Source: Gulosibacter massiliensis (GTDB lineage Bacteria; Actinomycetota; Actinomycetes; Actinomycetales; Microbacteriaceae). From it: a stretch of DNA of 53,073 nt. The stretch's first letter is position 1, and every line of letters starts with the position of its first letter. The translations under genes and the position numbers were made by a program. Below are positions 8,747-16,701 of this stretch, piece after piece. Below the pieces are notes generated by a model that ran no database searches, was not told the origin of the DNA, and worked only from the letters and a program-made list of their open reading frames with translations. The stretch is taken from assembly GCA_945949175.1 (NCBI GenBank), contig CAMFDU010000006.1, positions 1 to 53,073 of the forward strand, read 5' to 3'.

Positions 8747-8888
8747 GGCAACCCTCTCAATCAGTCCTTCTAACGAACCAGAGCAGGGTGAACTCTGCTC
8801 TAACAACTCGCTAACGCACGGTGAAATAGCATTACCGTGTGGTGTGAATACCACGATAGCGTGCCGTTCGTCACCTAACCTGAACTGA
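8747..8888. promoter_or_regulatory. phoU / senX3 divergent control region
   Basis: This region carries repeated GTGAA cores at 8788, 8821 and 8844, spaced 33 and 23 bases, i.e. close to whole helical turns. The first lies inside an inverted repeat GAGCAG-N8-CTGCTC (8781-8800). PHO-box operators of actinobacterial PhoP and RegX3 are direct repeats with a G/GTTCACC-like core (its complement is GGTGAAC, present at 8787). A -10-like TAACCT at 8876-8881 precedes the senX3 ATG by seven bases. RegX3 autoregulation is inferred. Confidence 0.45.
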
Positions 8889-10031
8889 ATGGTAACAATT
8901 GAGATTCTCGCGGTGGTGACGTCAATTGTGGCGGTCACCGCCATCGGTGCTACCTATTTGTTTTTCCGATCGGTGCGGATCCGCTCTGGTAGTTCCCCGT
9001 CCGACGAATCACTTACCGACATTGCGTCAAGCCTCATCAGTGTTCTGGCGACAGCCGGGTTTGTGGTGGATAATTCCCTCGCGGTGCTTCGCGCCACTAA
9101 CAGTGCGATTGCTCTCGGTCTGGTTTCAGGTCGCGTAATCCGCAATAGTGAAATCCGAAAACTCGTCCGCCACGCCAAAGATTCCGATTCGACTCACGAA
9201 GTCGAGTTCGAGCTCACGCTCGGTGCGGGTGGTGACGTTCGTTTCTTGCGCGCTCGCGCGGTTTCCATCGGAAGCGATTTCGTGCTCGTGCTCGTCGAAG
9301 ACACAACCGAAGAACGCGACTTTGAGACAATTCGTCGCGACTTCATCGCGAATGTCACACACGAAATCAAAACCCCCATCGGGGCGATTACGTTGCTCAG
9401 CGAGGCGATGGAGGGTGCGTTAGACGACCCGAAACAAATGCACAAGTTTGCAGCCAGCCTTCGTCGCGAAGCTCGTCGTCTGTCCAACCTGGTAACCGAG
9501 ATCATCCAATTGTCGCGCGTTGAATCCGCTGACATTCTGTCTAACGCCCGTCCCGTCAATGTCGGGGCCGTAATTCGTGAGGCGCTCGAGCGCACGGTTG
9601 TTGTCGCCGAAGCAAAGAACATTGAAATCAATGCCAAGTTCTCCGACGACATTCTCGTGATGGGTGACGGCGAACTGTTGACCGTTGCCGTCAAAAACCT
9701 TCTCGAAAACGCGATTCAGTATTCAGACAAAAACCAACACGTCGGCATCGGCGTCACTGCCCGAAATGGGCACGTTGATATCATCGTCACAGATCAGGGT
9801 GTCGGAATTCCCGCAGACGAACAAGCCCGAGTTTTTGAACGGTTCTATCGCGTTGATGAATCCCGCGACCGCACAACGGGTGGAACAGGTCTCGGTCTCA
9901 GTCTCGTGAAACACATCAGCATGAGCCACCGTGGTGAGGTTACCCTGTTTTCACAACAGGGCGTCGGGTCAACTTTTACCATTCGCCTGCCTAGGCTTGT
10001 GGACACTAGCGAGGAGAACTCCCATGAGTAG
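8889..10031 (+). CDS. senX3: Sensor histidine kinase SenX3
   Basis: Phosphate-responsive membrane kinase. An N-terminal membrane helix (about 4-28) is followed by a PAS-like sensing region (about 45-140), the HisKA phospho-acceptor NVTHEIKTPIGA (His near 158), and the HATPase domain with N box NLLENAIQYSD, G1 DQGVGIPADE, and G2 GGTGLGLSLVKH. ATG at 8889. Its end overlaps regX3 by eight bases, so kinase and regulator are co-translated. At 380 aa it has the SenX3 length. The phoU neighbour supports the Pho role. Confidence 0.93.
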   Translation: MVTIEILAVVTSIVAVTAIGATYLFFRSVRIRSGSSPSDESLTDIASSLISVLATAGFVVDNSLAVLRATNSAIALGLVSGRVIRNSEIRKLVRHAKDSDSTHEVEFELTLGAGGDVRFLRARAVSIGSDFVLVLVEDTTEERDFETIRRDFIANVTHEIKTPIGAITLLSEAMEGALDDPKQMHKFAASLRREARRLSNLVTEIIQLSRVESADILSNARPVNVGAVIREALERTVVVAEAKNIEINAKFSDDILVMGDGELLTVAVKNLLENAIQYSDKNQHVGIGVTARNGHVDIIVTDQGVGIPADEQARVFERFYRVDESRDRTTGGTGLGLSLVKHISMSHRGEVTLFSQQGVGSTFTIRLPRLVDTSEENSHE

Positions 10032-10707
10032 TGTGCTCGTAGTAGAAGACGAACAATCCCTCCGAGAGCCTCTGGTGTACATCCTGCAGCGTGAAGGGTT
10101 CGACGTGCTCGAAGCCGTGGATGGGCCATCCGCACTGATTCAATGGCAAAACAACTCTCCTGATTTGATTCTGTTGGATCTGATGCTTCCGGGCATGAGC
10201 GGCGTCGACGTTTGTCGCGAAATCCGAACGAAGTCCACGGTCCCAATCATCATGGTCACAGCCAAGGATTCGGAAGTCGACAAAGTCGTTGGTCTAGAGA
10301 TCGGTGCTGATGACTATGTTGTGAAACCATATTCGACCCGCGAATTACTCGCGCGGATCAAGGCTGTTCTGCGTCGCGGCGCCTTTCCGGATTCGAACGA
10401 AACGCGTTCTGTTCTCGAAGCGGGTCCAGTCCGCCTCGACACCGAACGACACGCGGTGACCGTGAATGGCCAACCAGTGACACTGCCACTCAAAGAATTT
10501 GAGTTGCTCGAATATCTGATGGACAACACCAACCGAGTGTTGACGCGCGGTCAAATCATCGACCGCGTCTGGGGTTCGAACTATTACGGCGACACGAAGA
10601 CGCTCGACGTCCACATTAAGCGCATCCGAGGCAAAATCGAGCCCGACCCCGCTAATCCGAAGCTCATCATGACGGTTCGCGGCCTCGGCTACAAATTCGA
10701 GGTCTAG
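10024..10707 (+). CDS. regX3: Response regulator RegX3
   Basis: OmpR/PhoB-type transcription factor activated by SenX3 under phosphate limitation. The receiver domain has acidic pocket VVEDEQS, phospho-acceptor Asp in LILLDLMLPG (near residue 52), Thr in VTAKDS and Lys in DDYVVKPYS. The C-terminal winged helix ends in VRGLGYKFEV, the usual wing. ATG at 10024 starts MSSVLVVEDE; longer upstream frames lie inside senX3 and are rejected. The 3' end overlaps the convergent lipoate-ligase gene by four bases. Confidence 0.94.
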   Translation: MSSVLVVEDEQSLREPLVYILQREGFDVLEAVDGPSALIQWQNNSPDLILLDLMLPGMSGVDVCREIRTKSTVPIIMVTAKDSEVDKVVGLEIGADDYVVKPYSTRELLARIKAVLRRGAFPDSNETRSVLEAGPVRLDTERHAVTVNGQPVTLPLKEFELLEYLMDNTNRVLTRGQIIDRVWGSNYYGDTKTLDVHIKRIRGKIEPDPANPKLIMTVRGLGYKFEV

Positions 10708-11753
10708 GGAACTCGACGCAACCACTCATCGGTGCGAAATTTCTCTGCCACCAGTTGAGCCGTTCGGAATCGCTCATCATCCGTGATGACACCGTCAGTC
10801 AACCCATAGAGCCCCCGGAATGTCTCGACCATCGTGTCGATTACCGCGGTACGTGTCATTCCCGACTGGCTCTTGATGGGATCCACCCGCTTTGCGGCAC
10901 TCGTGACCCCTTTATCGCTCAACTTTTCGCGACCGATTCGCAACACCTGCAACATCGCGTGTGCATCGATGTCGTAGGCCATCGTGACATGGTGCAACAC
11001 CGCGCCGTTACCCAAACGCTTTTGCGCTGCCCCGCCAATCTTGCCCATAGGGCTAGCTATATCGTTGAGAGGTTTGTATTCTGCAGCGATTCCAATCGAG
11101 TGAAGTGCCTGCAGTACCCAATCGTCGAGAAACGCGTAAGAATCCGCGAAGGACATTCCACGTACAAGGTCGGCAGGGGCATATATCGAGTAGGTGATGG
11201 TGTTGCCTGGTTCGATAAACATCGCGCCACCTCCGCTCACTCGGCGAAACACACCGATGCCTCGGGCGGCTGCGGCTTCTAAATCGACCTCGTTGCGAAG
11301 TGATTGAAATGACCCGATGATGACGGCTTTTTCGTTCCACTCCCAAAACCGCAGAGTCGGTCCGCGGCGACCCGCGCCCACTTCTTCGGTCAAGACTTGG
11401 TCTAGAGCCATGTGTTCGGCCGCCGATAGTGGCTCTGGTGCAAGGAATTCCCAGTCGTACTCTGCGAAGGATCGTGCTTCGGCAATCGCGCGGCGGACAG
11501 CTGTTGCGACTGCTTCCGGGTGGACCCCAAGCATGACGACGTCGTCTGGGAGTGCGTCCCGAACTTTGCGTGCGATTTCGCCCGCGTCGGACGTGACGGG
11601 AAGTCCCTCGATTGCGAGTGTCATTGCCTCTAGCGCTTCGTCGGGTTCGAGAAAGAAGTCTCCTGAAATCACTACGTCGACAAAATTGCCGTCTCGTTCG
11701 TCGGCCTCGACGACAATCAGTTTTCCGCCGGGAACCTTGTATTCACCCTTCAT
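10704..11753 (-). CDS. Lipoate-protein ligase family protein with N-terminal accessory domain
   Basis: It attaches or transfers lipoate (possibly octanoate or biotin) to a lysine of 2-oxoacid dehydrogenase or glycine-cleavage domains. Residues 1-90 (MKGEYKVPGGKLIVVE...) resemble the accessory domain that is C-terminal in E. coli LplA but N-terminal in this actinobacterial type. The catalytic domain follows with FRRVSGGGAMF (lipoyl-AMP pocket) and MGKIGGAAQKR, whose Lys contacts the activated acyl group. 349 aa. ATG at 11753 overlaps a 33-codon upstream ORF (ATGA). Convergent with regX3. The exact substrate is unproven. Confidence 0.85.
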   Translation of the reverse strand: MKGEYKVPGGKLIVVEADERDGNFVDVVISGDFFLEPDEALEAMTLAIEGLPVTSDAGEIARKVRDALPDDVVMLGVHPEAVATAVRRAIAEARSFAEYDWEFLAPEPLSAAEHMALDQVLTEEVGAGRRGPTLRFWEWNEKAVIIGSFQSLRNEVDLEAAAARGIGVFRRVSGGGAMFIEPGNTITYSIYAPADLVRGMSFADSYAFLDDWVLQALHSIGIAAEYKPLNDIASPMGKIGGAAQKRLGNGAVLHHVTMAYDIDAHAMLQVLRIGREKLSDKGVTSAAKRVDPIKSQSGMTRTAVIDTMVETFRGLYGLTDGVITDDERFRTAQLVAEKFRTDEWLRRVP

Positions 11754-11851
11754 GACGTCGAGAATTCACGTCGCTGCGCGGACGCCCCCGCCAAATACTT
11801 GTTGACCAGCGAAAGGTCACAGGTGTACTTAGTTCCTCGGACTTTGGCCAT
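11750..11851 (-). CDS. Small ORF (33 aa) translationally coupled to the lipoate ligase
   Basis: ATG at 11851 opens a 33-residue frame (MAKVRGTKYTC...REFSTS) whose TGA overlaps the ATG of the lipoate ligase. A -10-like TAAAAT stands seven bases before this ATG, the spacing seen at leaderless starts elsewhere in the window. The peptide is basic, has one Cys and no membrane segment. I do not recognise it. It may be a real microprotein or a leader that sets translation of the ligase. An in-frame ATG at 11860 would add three residues. Confidence 0.45.
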   Translation of the reverse strand: MAKVRGTKYTCDLSLVNKYLAGASAQRREFSTS

Positions 11852-11858
11852 GAGGCCC

Positions 11859-11864
11859 ATTTTA
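11859..11864 (-). promoter_or_regulatory. Predicted -10 element for the 33-aa ORF / lipoate ligase
   Basis: TAAAAT on the minus strand, seven bases from the ATG at 11851, with no Shine-Dalgarno sequence between. It is back to back with the MFS promoter (TAGGAT at 11895-11900). Confidence 0.4.
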
Positions 11865-11894
11865 GGCGGTGCGGGGGAAACCGCTCCGCCTGCC

Positions 11895-11900
11895 TAGGAT
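11895..11900 (+). promoter_or_regulatory. Predicted -10 element, leaderless start of the MFS gene
   Basis: TAGGAT, seven bases before ATG 11908. It supports 11908 over the nearby ATG at 11899, which it would overlap. Confidence 0.45.
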
Positions 11901-11907
11901 GAGAAGC

Positions 11908-13245
11908 ATGGTCGTTCGTCGTAAAGGTAAGTCACGTGAACCGCGACCCTCAATGTTCCGGGCTTTGGCAAATCGTAACTTCCGCATCTGGATTATTGGC
12001 GCGCTACTCGCCAACATCGGCGGGTGGGGGCAACGCGCAGCCCAGGATTGGCTCGTCCTCACCGAACTCACCAATAATGATGCCGTTGCGCTCGGATTCA
12101 GTCTCGCACTGCAGTTCGGCCCAATTCTGATCCTCGGACCGTTCGTCGGACCGTTCATCGACCGATTCCCGGGTCGGACCATTATTTTTTGGTCAGCTGT
12201 TATCGAGACCCTCTTTGGTGTTGTTCTCGGAATTGCGGTTCTGACCGGTATTGCAACACTCGGGCTCGTGTATGCACTCGCTCTCGGGCTCGGAATCACT
12301 CAAGCGATAGAAACGCCTGCCCGACAAATCTTTGTCAACGAACTCGTCAGCAAAAACAACGTTTCCAATGCCATCGGACTCAATTCGATGATGTTCAATA
12401 CCTCGCGACTCATTGGTCCAGCGCTGGCAGGAATCGGTATCTCGTTAGTTGGGACGGGCTGGACACTTCTTTTTGGCGGCCTCAGCCTCGCCTCAGCAGT
12501 TGTGGCCATTTCGATGCTTCGCCGTGGCGAATTGCACTCGGTTCTGAAGGCTCCAAAGGAACGCGGTCAATTCCGAGCTGGGCTTGCCTACATTCAATCG
12601 CGCGCAGACCTCCTCATCGTGCTCACGATGCTTTTCGTCGTCGGTGCTCTCGTGTTCAATTTCGGGATATTTTCAGCCACCATGGCCGTCATCGAATTCG
12701 GGCTCGGGGCGCATGACTACGGCTTCATCATGTCGGCTCTCGCCGTGGGATCGCTTGGTGGGGCTCTTCTCGTGGCCCGAAGCTCCCGTCCTCGACTTTC
12801 GGTGATTACGATGGCTGCCGCGTCGATTGCCGTCGGAGGTCTCGCGGCGGCGCTCGCACCGACCGTGACATCGTTCGTTGTCCTTTTTCCCATCTTGGGT
12901 TTCGGTGCGGTGCTCATGGTTGCAACTATCAACGGTTACATCCAAACCACGACAGACGAAATTTATCGCGGGCGGGTGATGGCAATTTTCTCGACCCTGC
13001 TCATGGGCGCGACACTCATCGGCTCGCCTCTCGCGGGGTGGGTATCGAACGTTTTCGGTCCCCGTTGGGCGATCGGCGTTGCCGCCCTGGGCGGGTTGTT
13101 TGCGACGGTTGTCGCGTTGGTGTGGATGCGAAGTTCTCACAACATTTCGACCATGGACACGGTGCGGTCTGCGTTCACTCGATCGTCGACCGACACGTCC
13201 GACACGGCAACCCAGGTGATCACCATCACCGAACGTGGACCTTAA
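11908..13245 (+). CDS. MFS transporter, EntS/MFS_3-like exporter
   Basis: A 445-residue integral membrane protein with about 12 hydrophobic helices in two halves split by a charged central loop (LHSVLKAPKERGQFR). It starts RALANRNFRIWIIGALLANIGGW, typical of the MFS_3/EntS branch, and carries an FIDRFPGRT-type motif A between helices 2 and 3. Such proteins export siderophores, drugs or other small molecules; no siderophore genes are nearby, so the substrate is open. The hydrophilic C-terminus is Thr/Ser-rich. Start chosen from the -10-like hexamer. Followed by an Lrp-type regulator 57 bases downstream. Confidence 0.85.
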   Translation: MVVRRKGKSREPRPSMFRALANRNFRIWIIGALLANIGGWGQRAAQDWLVLTELTNNDAVALGFSLALQFGPILILGPFVGPFIDRFPGRTIIFWSAVIETLFGVVLGIAVLTGIATLGLVYALALGLGITQAIETPARQIFVNELVSKNNVSNAIGLNSMMFNTSRLIGPALAGIGISLVGTGWTLLFGGLSLASAVVAISMLRRGELHSVLKAPKERGQFRAGLAYIQSRADLLIVLTMLFVVGALVFNFGIFSATMAVIEFGLGAHDYGFIMSALAVGSLGGALLVARSSRPRLSVITMAAASIAVGGLAAALAPTVTSFVVLFPILGFGAVLMVATINGYIQTTTDEIYRGRVMAIFSTLLMGATLIGSPLAGWVSNVFGPRWAIGVAALGGLFATVVALVWMRSSHNISTMDTVRSAFTRSSTDTSDTATQVITITERGP

Positions 13246-13266
13246 CGCTCCAAAACCCCCGAATCC

Positions 13267-13296
13267 TTGGAAACCACGCACTAAATCACCTAGAGT
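13267..13296 (+). promoter_or_regulatory. Promoter of the Lrp-type gene (leaderless)
   Basis: TTGGAA (13267-13272), an 18-base spacer, TAGAGT (13291-13296), then six bases to the GTG at 13303. It is the best two-element promoter match in the window. No Shine-Dalgarno sequence precedes the GTG, so a leaderless transcript is predicted. Confidence 0.55.
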
Positions 13297-13302
13297 AGTG
13301 CC

Positions 13303-13740
13303 GTGGACGCAACTGACAAGCGGATTATTGAGCAACTGCGCGAGAATGCCCGTGCTGGCTACGCCGAAATCGGCGATGTCGTGGGTTTATCGGCAAGCGC
13401 CGTGAAACGCCGCGTCGACCGGCTCGTTGATTCGGGGGCGATCCGCGGTTTCACCGTGAACGTAGACCCTGCCGCCGAAGGTATCGGCGTCGAAGCATAC
13501 GTGGAACTGTACTGTCGCGGAACGGTCTCGCCGGACGACTTGCGCAAACTCCTACACGGAGTCCCCGAGGTGGTCTATGCGGGGACTGTGTCCGGACAGG
13601 CTGATGCAATTGTGCACATGCGGGCCTCGTCAATCCCTGCCCTTGAGGCGGCGCTTGAAAAGGTTCGCATTGCGCCCAACGTCGACCACACGCGTTCATC
13701 CATCATGTTGTCGAGGCTCGTTCATCGTCGGATTCTGTAA
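13303..13740 (+). CDS. Lrp/AsnC-family transcriptional regulator
   Basis: A 145-residue feast/famine regulator. The N-terminal winged HTH (DATDKRIIEQLRENARAGYA; SASAVKRRVDRLVDSGAI) binds DNA. The C-terminal RAM domain binds amino acids and makes octamers; GTVSGQADAIVHMRASS is its conserved stretch. GTG at 13303. It may control the MFS exporter upstream or itself; the sequence does not decide. Cytoplasmic. Confidence 0.92.
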   Translation: MDATDKRIIEQLRENARAGYAEIGDVVGLSASAVKRRVDRLVDSGAIRGFTVNVDPAAEGIGVEAYVELYCRGTVSPDDLRKLLHGVPEVVYAGTVSGQADAIVHMRASSIPALEAALEKVRIAPNVDHTRSSIMLSRLVHRRIL

Positions 13741-13792
13741 AAAATGTTCTGACATGTGTCGTTGCCGGCGTTCGTGACGCGAGAATGGATAC

Positions 13793-14818
13793 ATGCGAAT
13801 TGGAGTCCTTACTTCAGGCGGCGATGCCCCTGGTCTTAATGCGGTGATTCGTGGCGCTGTGCTGAACGGCGAACGTCATTACGGGATGTCCTTCATTGGC
13901 ATCAGGGATGGCTGGCGTGGCTTGGTCGACGCCGACTTCCAAAAACTCGAACGAGCTGACGTCAAGGGAATTGGCAAGATGGGCGGGACCATTCTGGGTT
14001 CCTCTCGAACCAATCCTTTCGAGGGCAACGGTGGCATTGACCGCATCAACAAGGTCATGTCGGACGCCGGCATGGATGGACTTCTGGTCATCGGCGGAGA
14101 AGGGACTCTCGCCGCAGCAAATCGCCTTTCTGAGGCCGGAGTCAAGATTGTTGGCGTACCTAAGACGGTGGACAACGACCTGTCCGCCACCGATTACACG
14201 TTTGGTTTTGATACCGCGGTAAACATTGCCACTGATTCCATGGACCGTCTGCGCACGACCGGAGACTCGCACCACCGCTGCATGGTCGCGGAAGTCATGG
14301 GCCGCCATGTTGGCTGGATTGCTCTTCACTCTGGGATGGCGGCAGGTGCCCACGCGATCCTAATTCCCGAGCGGAAAACCTCACTGGACGAAATTGTCGG
14401 TTGGGTTAAATCAGCCTACGAGCGCGGCCGCGCACCGCTTGTGTGCGTTGCCGAAGGATTTCTTTTGGACACGATGGACGACGCGCACAATGAACGTGGG
14501 CTCGATGCCTTCGGTCGACCGCGCCTTGGTGGAATTGGCGAGAAACTCGCCCCATTAATCGAAGCAGCGACGGGTATCGAGACACGTGCAACGACACTTG
14601 GTCACATCCAGCGCGGGGGGACCCCGTCGGCTTTCGACAGAGTTCTCGCCACTCGGTTTGGGATGAACGCGGTTCGAGTTGTTTCCGAGGGTGGCTGGGG
14701 TTCTCTGGTGGCGCTTCGTGGCACCGACATCGTCACCACAACCTTCGAGTCTGCACTCGGGCAACTCAAAACCGTCCCCGATGCCCGCTGGTCCGAAGCC
14801 GCTCTGCTCTTCGGCTAG
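13793..14818 (+). CDS. pfkA: 6-phosphofructokinase, actinobacterial group III
   Basis: It phosphorylates fructose 6-phosphate in glycolysis. The order is LTSGGDAPGLNAVIRG at the N-terminus, GGEGTLAAA, PKTVDNDLSATDYTFGFDTA, MGRHVGWIALHSG and HIQRGGTPSAFDR. The Gly after GGE is what ATP-using enzymes have (pyrophosphate enzymes have Asp), while the Lys in PKTVDND is the residue of pyrophosphate enzymes. This G/K combination is known in ATP-dependent group III PFK of Streptomyces. 341 aa, ATG at 13793 with GAGAAT six bases upstream. Its last bases overlap the convergent hemD. Confidence 0.93.
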   Translation: MRIGVLTSGGDAPGLNAVIRGAVLNGERHYGMSFIGIRDGWRGLVDADFQKLERADVKGIGKMGGTILGSSRTNPFEGNGGIDRINKVMSDAGMDGLLVIGGEGTLAAANRLSEAGVKIVGVPKTVDNDLSATDYTFGFDTAVNIATDSMDRLRTTGDSHHRCMVAEVMGRHVGWIALHSGMAAGAHAILIPERKTSLDEIVGWVKSAYERGRAPLVCVAEGFLLDTMDDAHNERGLDAFGRPRLGGIGEKLAPLIEAATGIETRATTLGHIQRGGTPSAFDRVLATRFGMNAVRVVSEGGWGSLVALRGTDIVTTTFESALGQLKTVPDARWSEAALLFG

Positions 14819-15612
14819 GCGTCGCGGAATTCCAATAATGCGTCAATAAGCGCGTCGATGCTGCGTTCCGCGGCGGTGTGTGACACGGCCAAGCCCGCCT
14901 GCTGGGCGTCGAACGCGGTCCGAGGGCCGATGCAAATGACCGCGGTCGACTCCGGTATGGGACTGAGTTGTTCGGCAAGTTGTCGCGCAACGCTTCCCGA
15001 ACTCACCAGGATCGCAGTGATGTCTCCCGAGTGGACCCGAGTGCGCACATCTGCTGGAATCGGAACTCCGACAGTTCGGTAGGCAGACACAAAGGTCGCA
15101 TTGATTCCGCGCTGGTCGAATCCCGCGGCGAGTATAGGTTCCGACGTTTCAGAGTGAGGAACAAGAATTGTGGACTCCGTGAAACCGTCGGGTAGCGAGC
15201 TGATGAATCCACGAGACGAGTTGTCGGTCGACGGCACGAAATCCACCTGAATACTCGCAAACGACAAGGCTTGAGCCGTCGTTTCTCCAATAGCCGCAAC
15301 ACGAGTTTTCTCGGGAATCTCGACCTTGTGGTGTTGAAGCACGTCGACGGTCGTCGCGCTGGTCAGGACAATCCAGTCATAGAATCCGGCGGCGAGCGAG
15401 TCGAACTGGGATTGAAGAGCGCTGGCGTCATCCGCAGAAGCAAAGTTGATGACAGGAGCAACGACCGTTCGTGCACCGAGTGTTGTCAGCCGATTGGTGA
15501 TGTCCTCTGCGAATCGTCCACCGCGGGGAATGAGCACGGTCTGATCGCCGAGTCGGCGAATGACCGGAATGCTCGCCGTCGGGCTCACCTCGCGAATAGC
15601 AAAATCAGTCAT
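14815..15612 (-). CDS. hemD: Uroporphyrinogen-III synthase family protein
   Basis: It closes hydroxymethylbilane to uroporphyrinogen III in haem synthesis. The family is poorly conserved. The support here is the two-domain Rossmann-like pattern, TVLIPRGGRFAEDITNRLTTLGA at the start, DWIVLTSATTVDVL, AAIGETTAQAL, then TILVPHSETSEPIL and AILVSSGSVARQL in the second half. ATG at 15612 (MTDFAIREV) overlaps the upstream DUF3618 gene by eight bases. Other hem genes are not in the window. Cytoplasmic. Confidence 0.82.
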   Translation of the reverse strand: MTDFAIREVSPTASIPVIRRLGDQTVLIPRGGRFAEDITNRLTTLGARTVVAPVINFASADDASALQSQFDSLAAGFYDWIVLTSATTVDVLQHHKVEIPEKTRVAAIGETTAQALSFASIQVDFVPSTDNSSRGFISSLPDGFTESTILVPHSETSEPILAAGFDQRGINATFVSAYRTVGVPIPADVRTRVHSGDITAILVSSGSVARQLAEQLSPIPESTAVICIGPRTAFDAQQAGLAVSHTAAERSIDALIDALLEFRDA

Positions 15613-15838
15613 CGCCAAAGACCGCCCATGCAACGGCGCTCACTACGACGACTCCGAGGATACCTGCGCCAATCATCCACGGGAGGGGGTTGGCCTGATA
15701 CGAACCAGCGACCCGTTCGCTTAATACCTTGCGTTGTTCCGTAAGGTCCAGTTTGTGCTCGAGCTCGGAAACCGACTTCTGGAACTGTTTGCGTCGTGCC
15801 GCAATGTCCGCTGCAATTTTTTGTCGCTCACTTGCCAT
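15605..15838 (-). CDS. DUF3618-like small membrane protein
   Basis: 77 residues: an N-terminal charged amphipathic helix (QKIAADIAARRKQFQKSVSEL) as in DUF3618, then one membrane helix (about 53-73) ending in GDD. It overlaps the holin-X gene upstream by 11 bases and hemD downstream by eight. With its two upstream neighbours it forms an envelope-stress-like trio (YtxH-like, holin-X, DUF3618) common in actinobacteria. Function unknown. Confidence 0.75.
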   Translation of the reverse strand: MASERQKIAADIAARRKQFQKSVSELEHKLDLTEQRKVLSERVAGSYQANPLPWMIGAGILGVVVVSAVAWAVFGDD

Positions 15839-16226
15839 CGGTCGTTCTCTTCCCTAAGTTTCGGAAATCGTTGGCAATCTGGTCAACCGACTCGAAGGGG
15901 GTGAAGCCCTTGCGAATCGACGCGACACCGAGTGCGATAAAGGCGAGGCCGCCGACCAGGGCGACTCCAGCGACCGTTAGTGCGGCTGCCCACGCCGGCA
16001 TAAACTCTGCCAGAACAAGAATGAGGGCCACAACAAGCATCGTCAGGAACATGGACACCAGCGTCATGCCCAGCGTCACCCACCCAATTCCGATGCCGGC
16101 AGCTCGCAGTTTCCCTGCAAATTCAGATTGCAGTAAGCGAATTTCGGCCCGTACTAGATCACTGAGTTCCCGCGGTAAATCCGCCACTAACCGAAAAAAG
16201 CCACGCGTTTTCGCGTCTTTCGCCAT
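15828..16226 (-). CDS. Putative actinobacterial holin-X family protein (PF07332)
   Basis: 132 residues. An N-terminal amphipathic region (FRLVADLPRELSDLVRAEIRLLQSE) is characteristic of the family. Two membrane helices follow (about 44-73 and 79-103), then a cytosolic tail. Despite the name, chromosomal members are housekeeping membrane proteins rather than phage lysis proteins; the role is not established. Second in the three-gene set 16601-15605 and overlaps the next gene. Confidence 0.82.
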   Translation of the reverse strand: MAKDAKTRGFFRLVADLPRELSDLVRAEIRLLQSEFAGKLRAAGIGIGWVTLGMTLVSMFLTMLVVALILVLAEFMPAWAAALTVAGVALVGGLAFIALGVASIRKGFTPFESVDQIANDFRNLGKRTTDGK

Positions 16227-16232
16227 TAGCGT

Positions 16233-16601
16233 TTACTTCTTCGGTTTAGCGGCGGGACGAGCGGGAGTTGTTCTCTTTGCCGTGGGCTTGGCCGCGGGCT
16301 TTGCCGGGGGCTTGGCCGAAGACTTTCGTGCCGCGGTTGCGGGTTTGGTTGGCGCCTTGGCCGACCGAACAGCTTCGACGCGCTCCGCGATTTTTTTGAC
16401 GTTCTCGGTCACGGCCGAGGCAACCTCGGGCGCGTTTTCCTTGACGAACTCGGTCGCAGCATTCACTTGCTCTTGCACTCGTGGGTCGTTCCACACCTTG
16501 AGTGCAGCGTTCTTCATCTGGTTGTAGCGCGCCCGACCATCGCGAGTACCGAGGACGTAGCCAATACCGAGACCAAGTACCAAAAGAATTTTTCCACGCA
16601 T
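16233..16601 (-). CDS. YtxH-like membrane-anchored protein with Ala/Lys/Pro-rich tail
   Basis: 122 residues. The start MRGKILLVLGLGIGYVLGTRDG is a short membrane segment followed by the conserved GTRxGRARY motif of YtxH-like actinobacterial proteins. A helical region comes next (40-85), and the last 40 residues are repeats of AKP/AAKP (KPPAKPAAKPTAKR), histone H1-like and basic. ATG at 16601 has AAGGAGG. The basic tail may bind nucleic acid or wall polymer; unproven. First of three co-directional genes. Confidence 0.75.
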   Translation of the reverse strand: MRGKILLVLGLGIGYVLGTRDGRARYNQMKNAALKVWNDPRVQEQVNAATEFVKENAPEVASAVTENVKKIAERVEAVRSAKAPTKPATAARKSSAKPPAKPAAKPTAKRTTPARPAAKPKK

Positions 16602-16671
16602 TACGAACCTCCTTGCAAGCCTGTGAGATTTAATAGCCTAACCCTGATTAGCGACGGCAAAAACCGAATGA

Positions 16672-16694
16672 GCGTCTCGATTCTGAAGAGACGC
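16672..16694 (-). terminator. Probable terminator of the M13 peptidase gene
   Basis: Hairpin GCGTCTC-N9-GAGACGC directly downstream of the pepO stop at 16702. On the minus strand a run of five T (16659-16663) follows eight bases after the stem. Confidence 0.55.
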
Positions 16695-16701
16695 CCCCGC
16701 C

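Noticed and set aside
15828-16226. Prophage remnant suggested by the holin name
   Set aside because: The holin-X family is chromosomal and widespread; no other phage genes are near.
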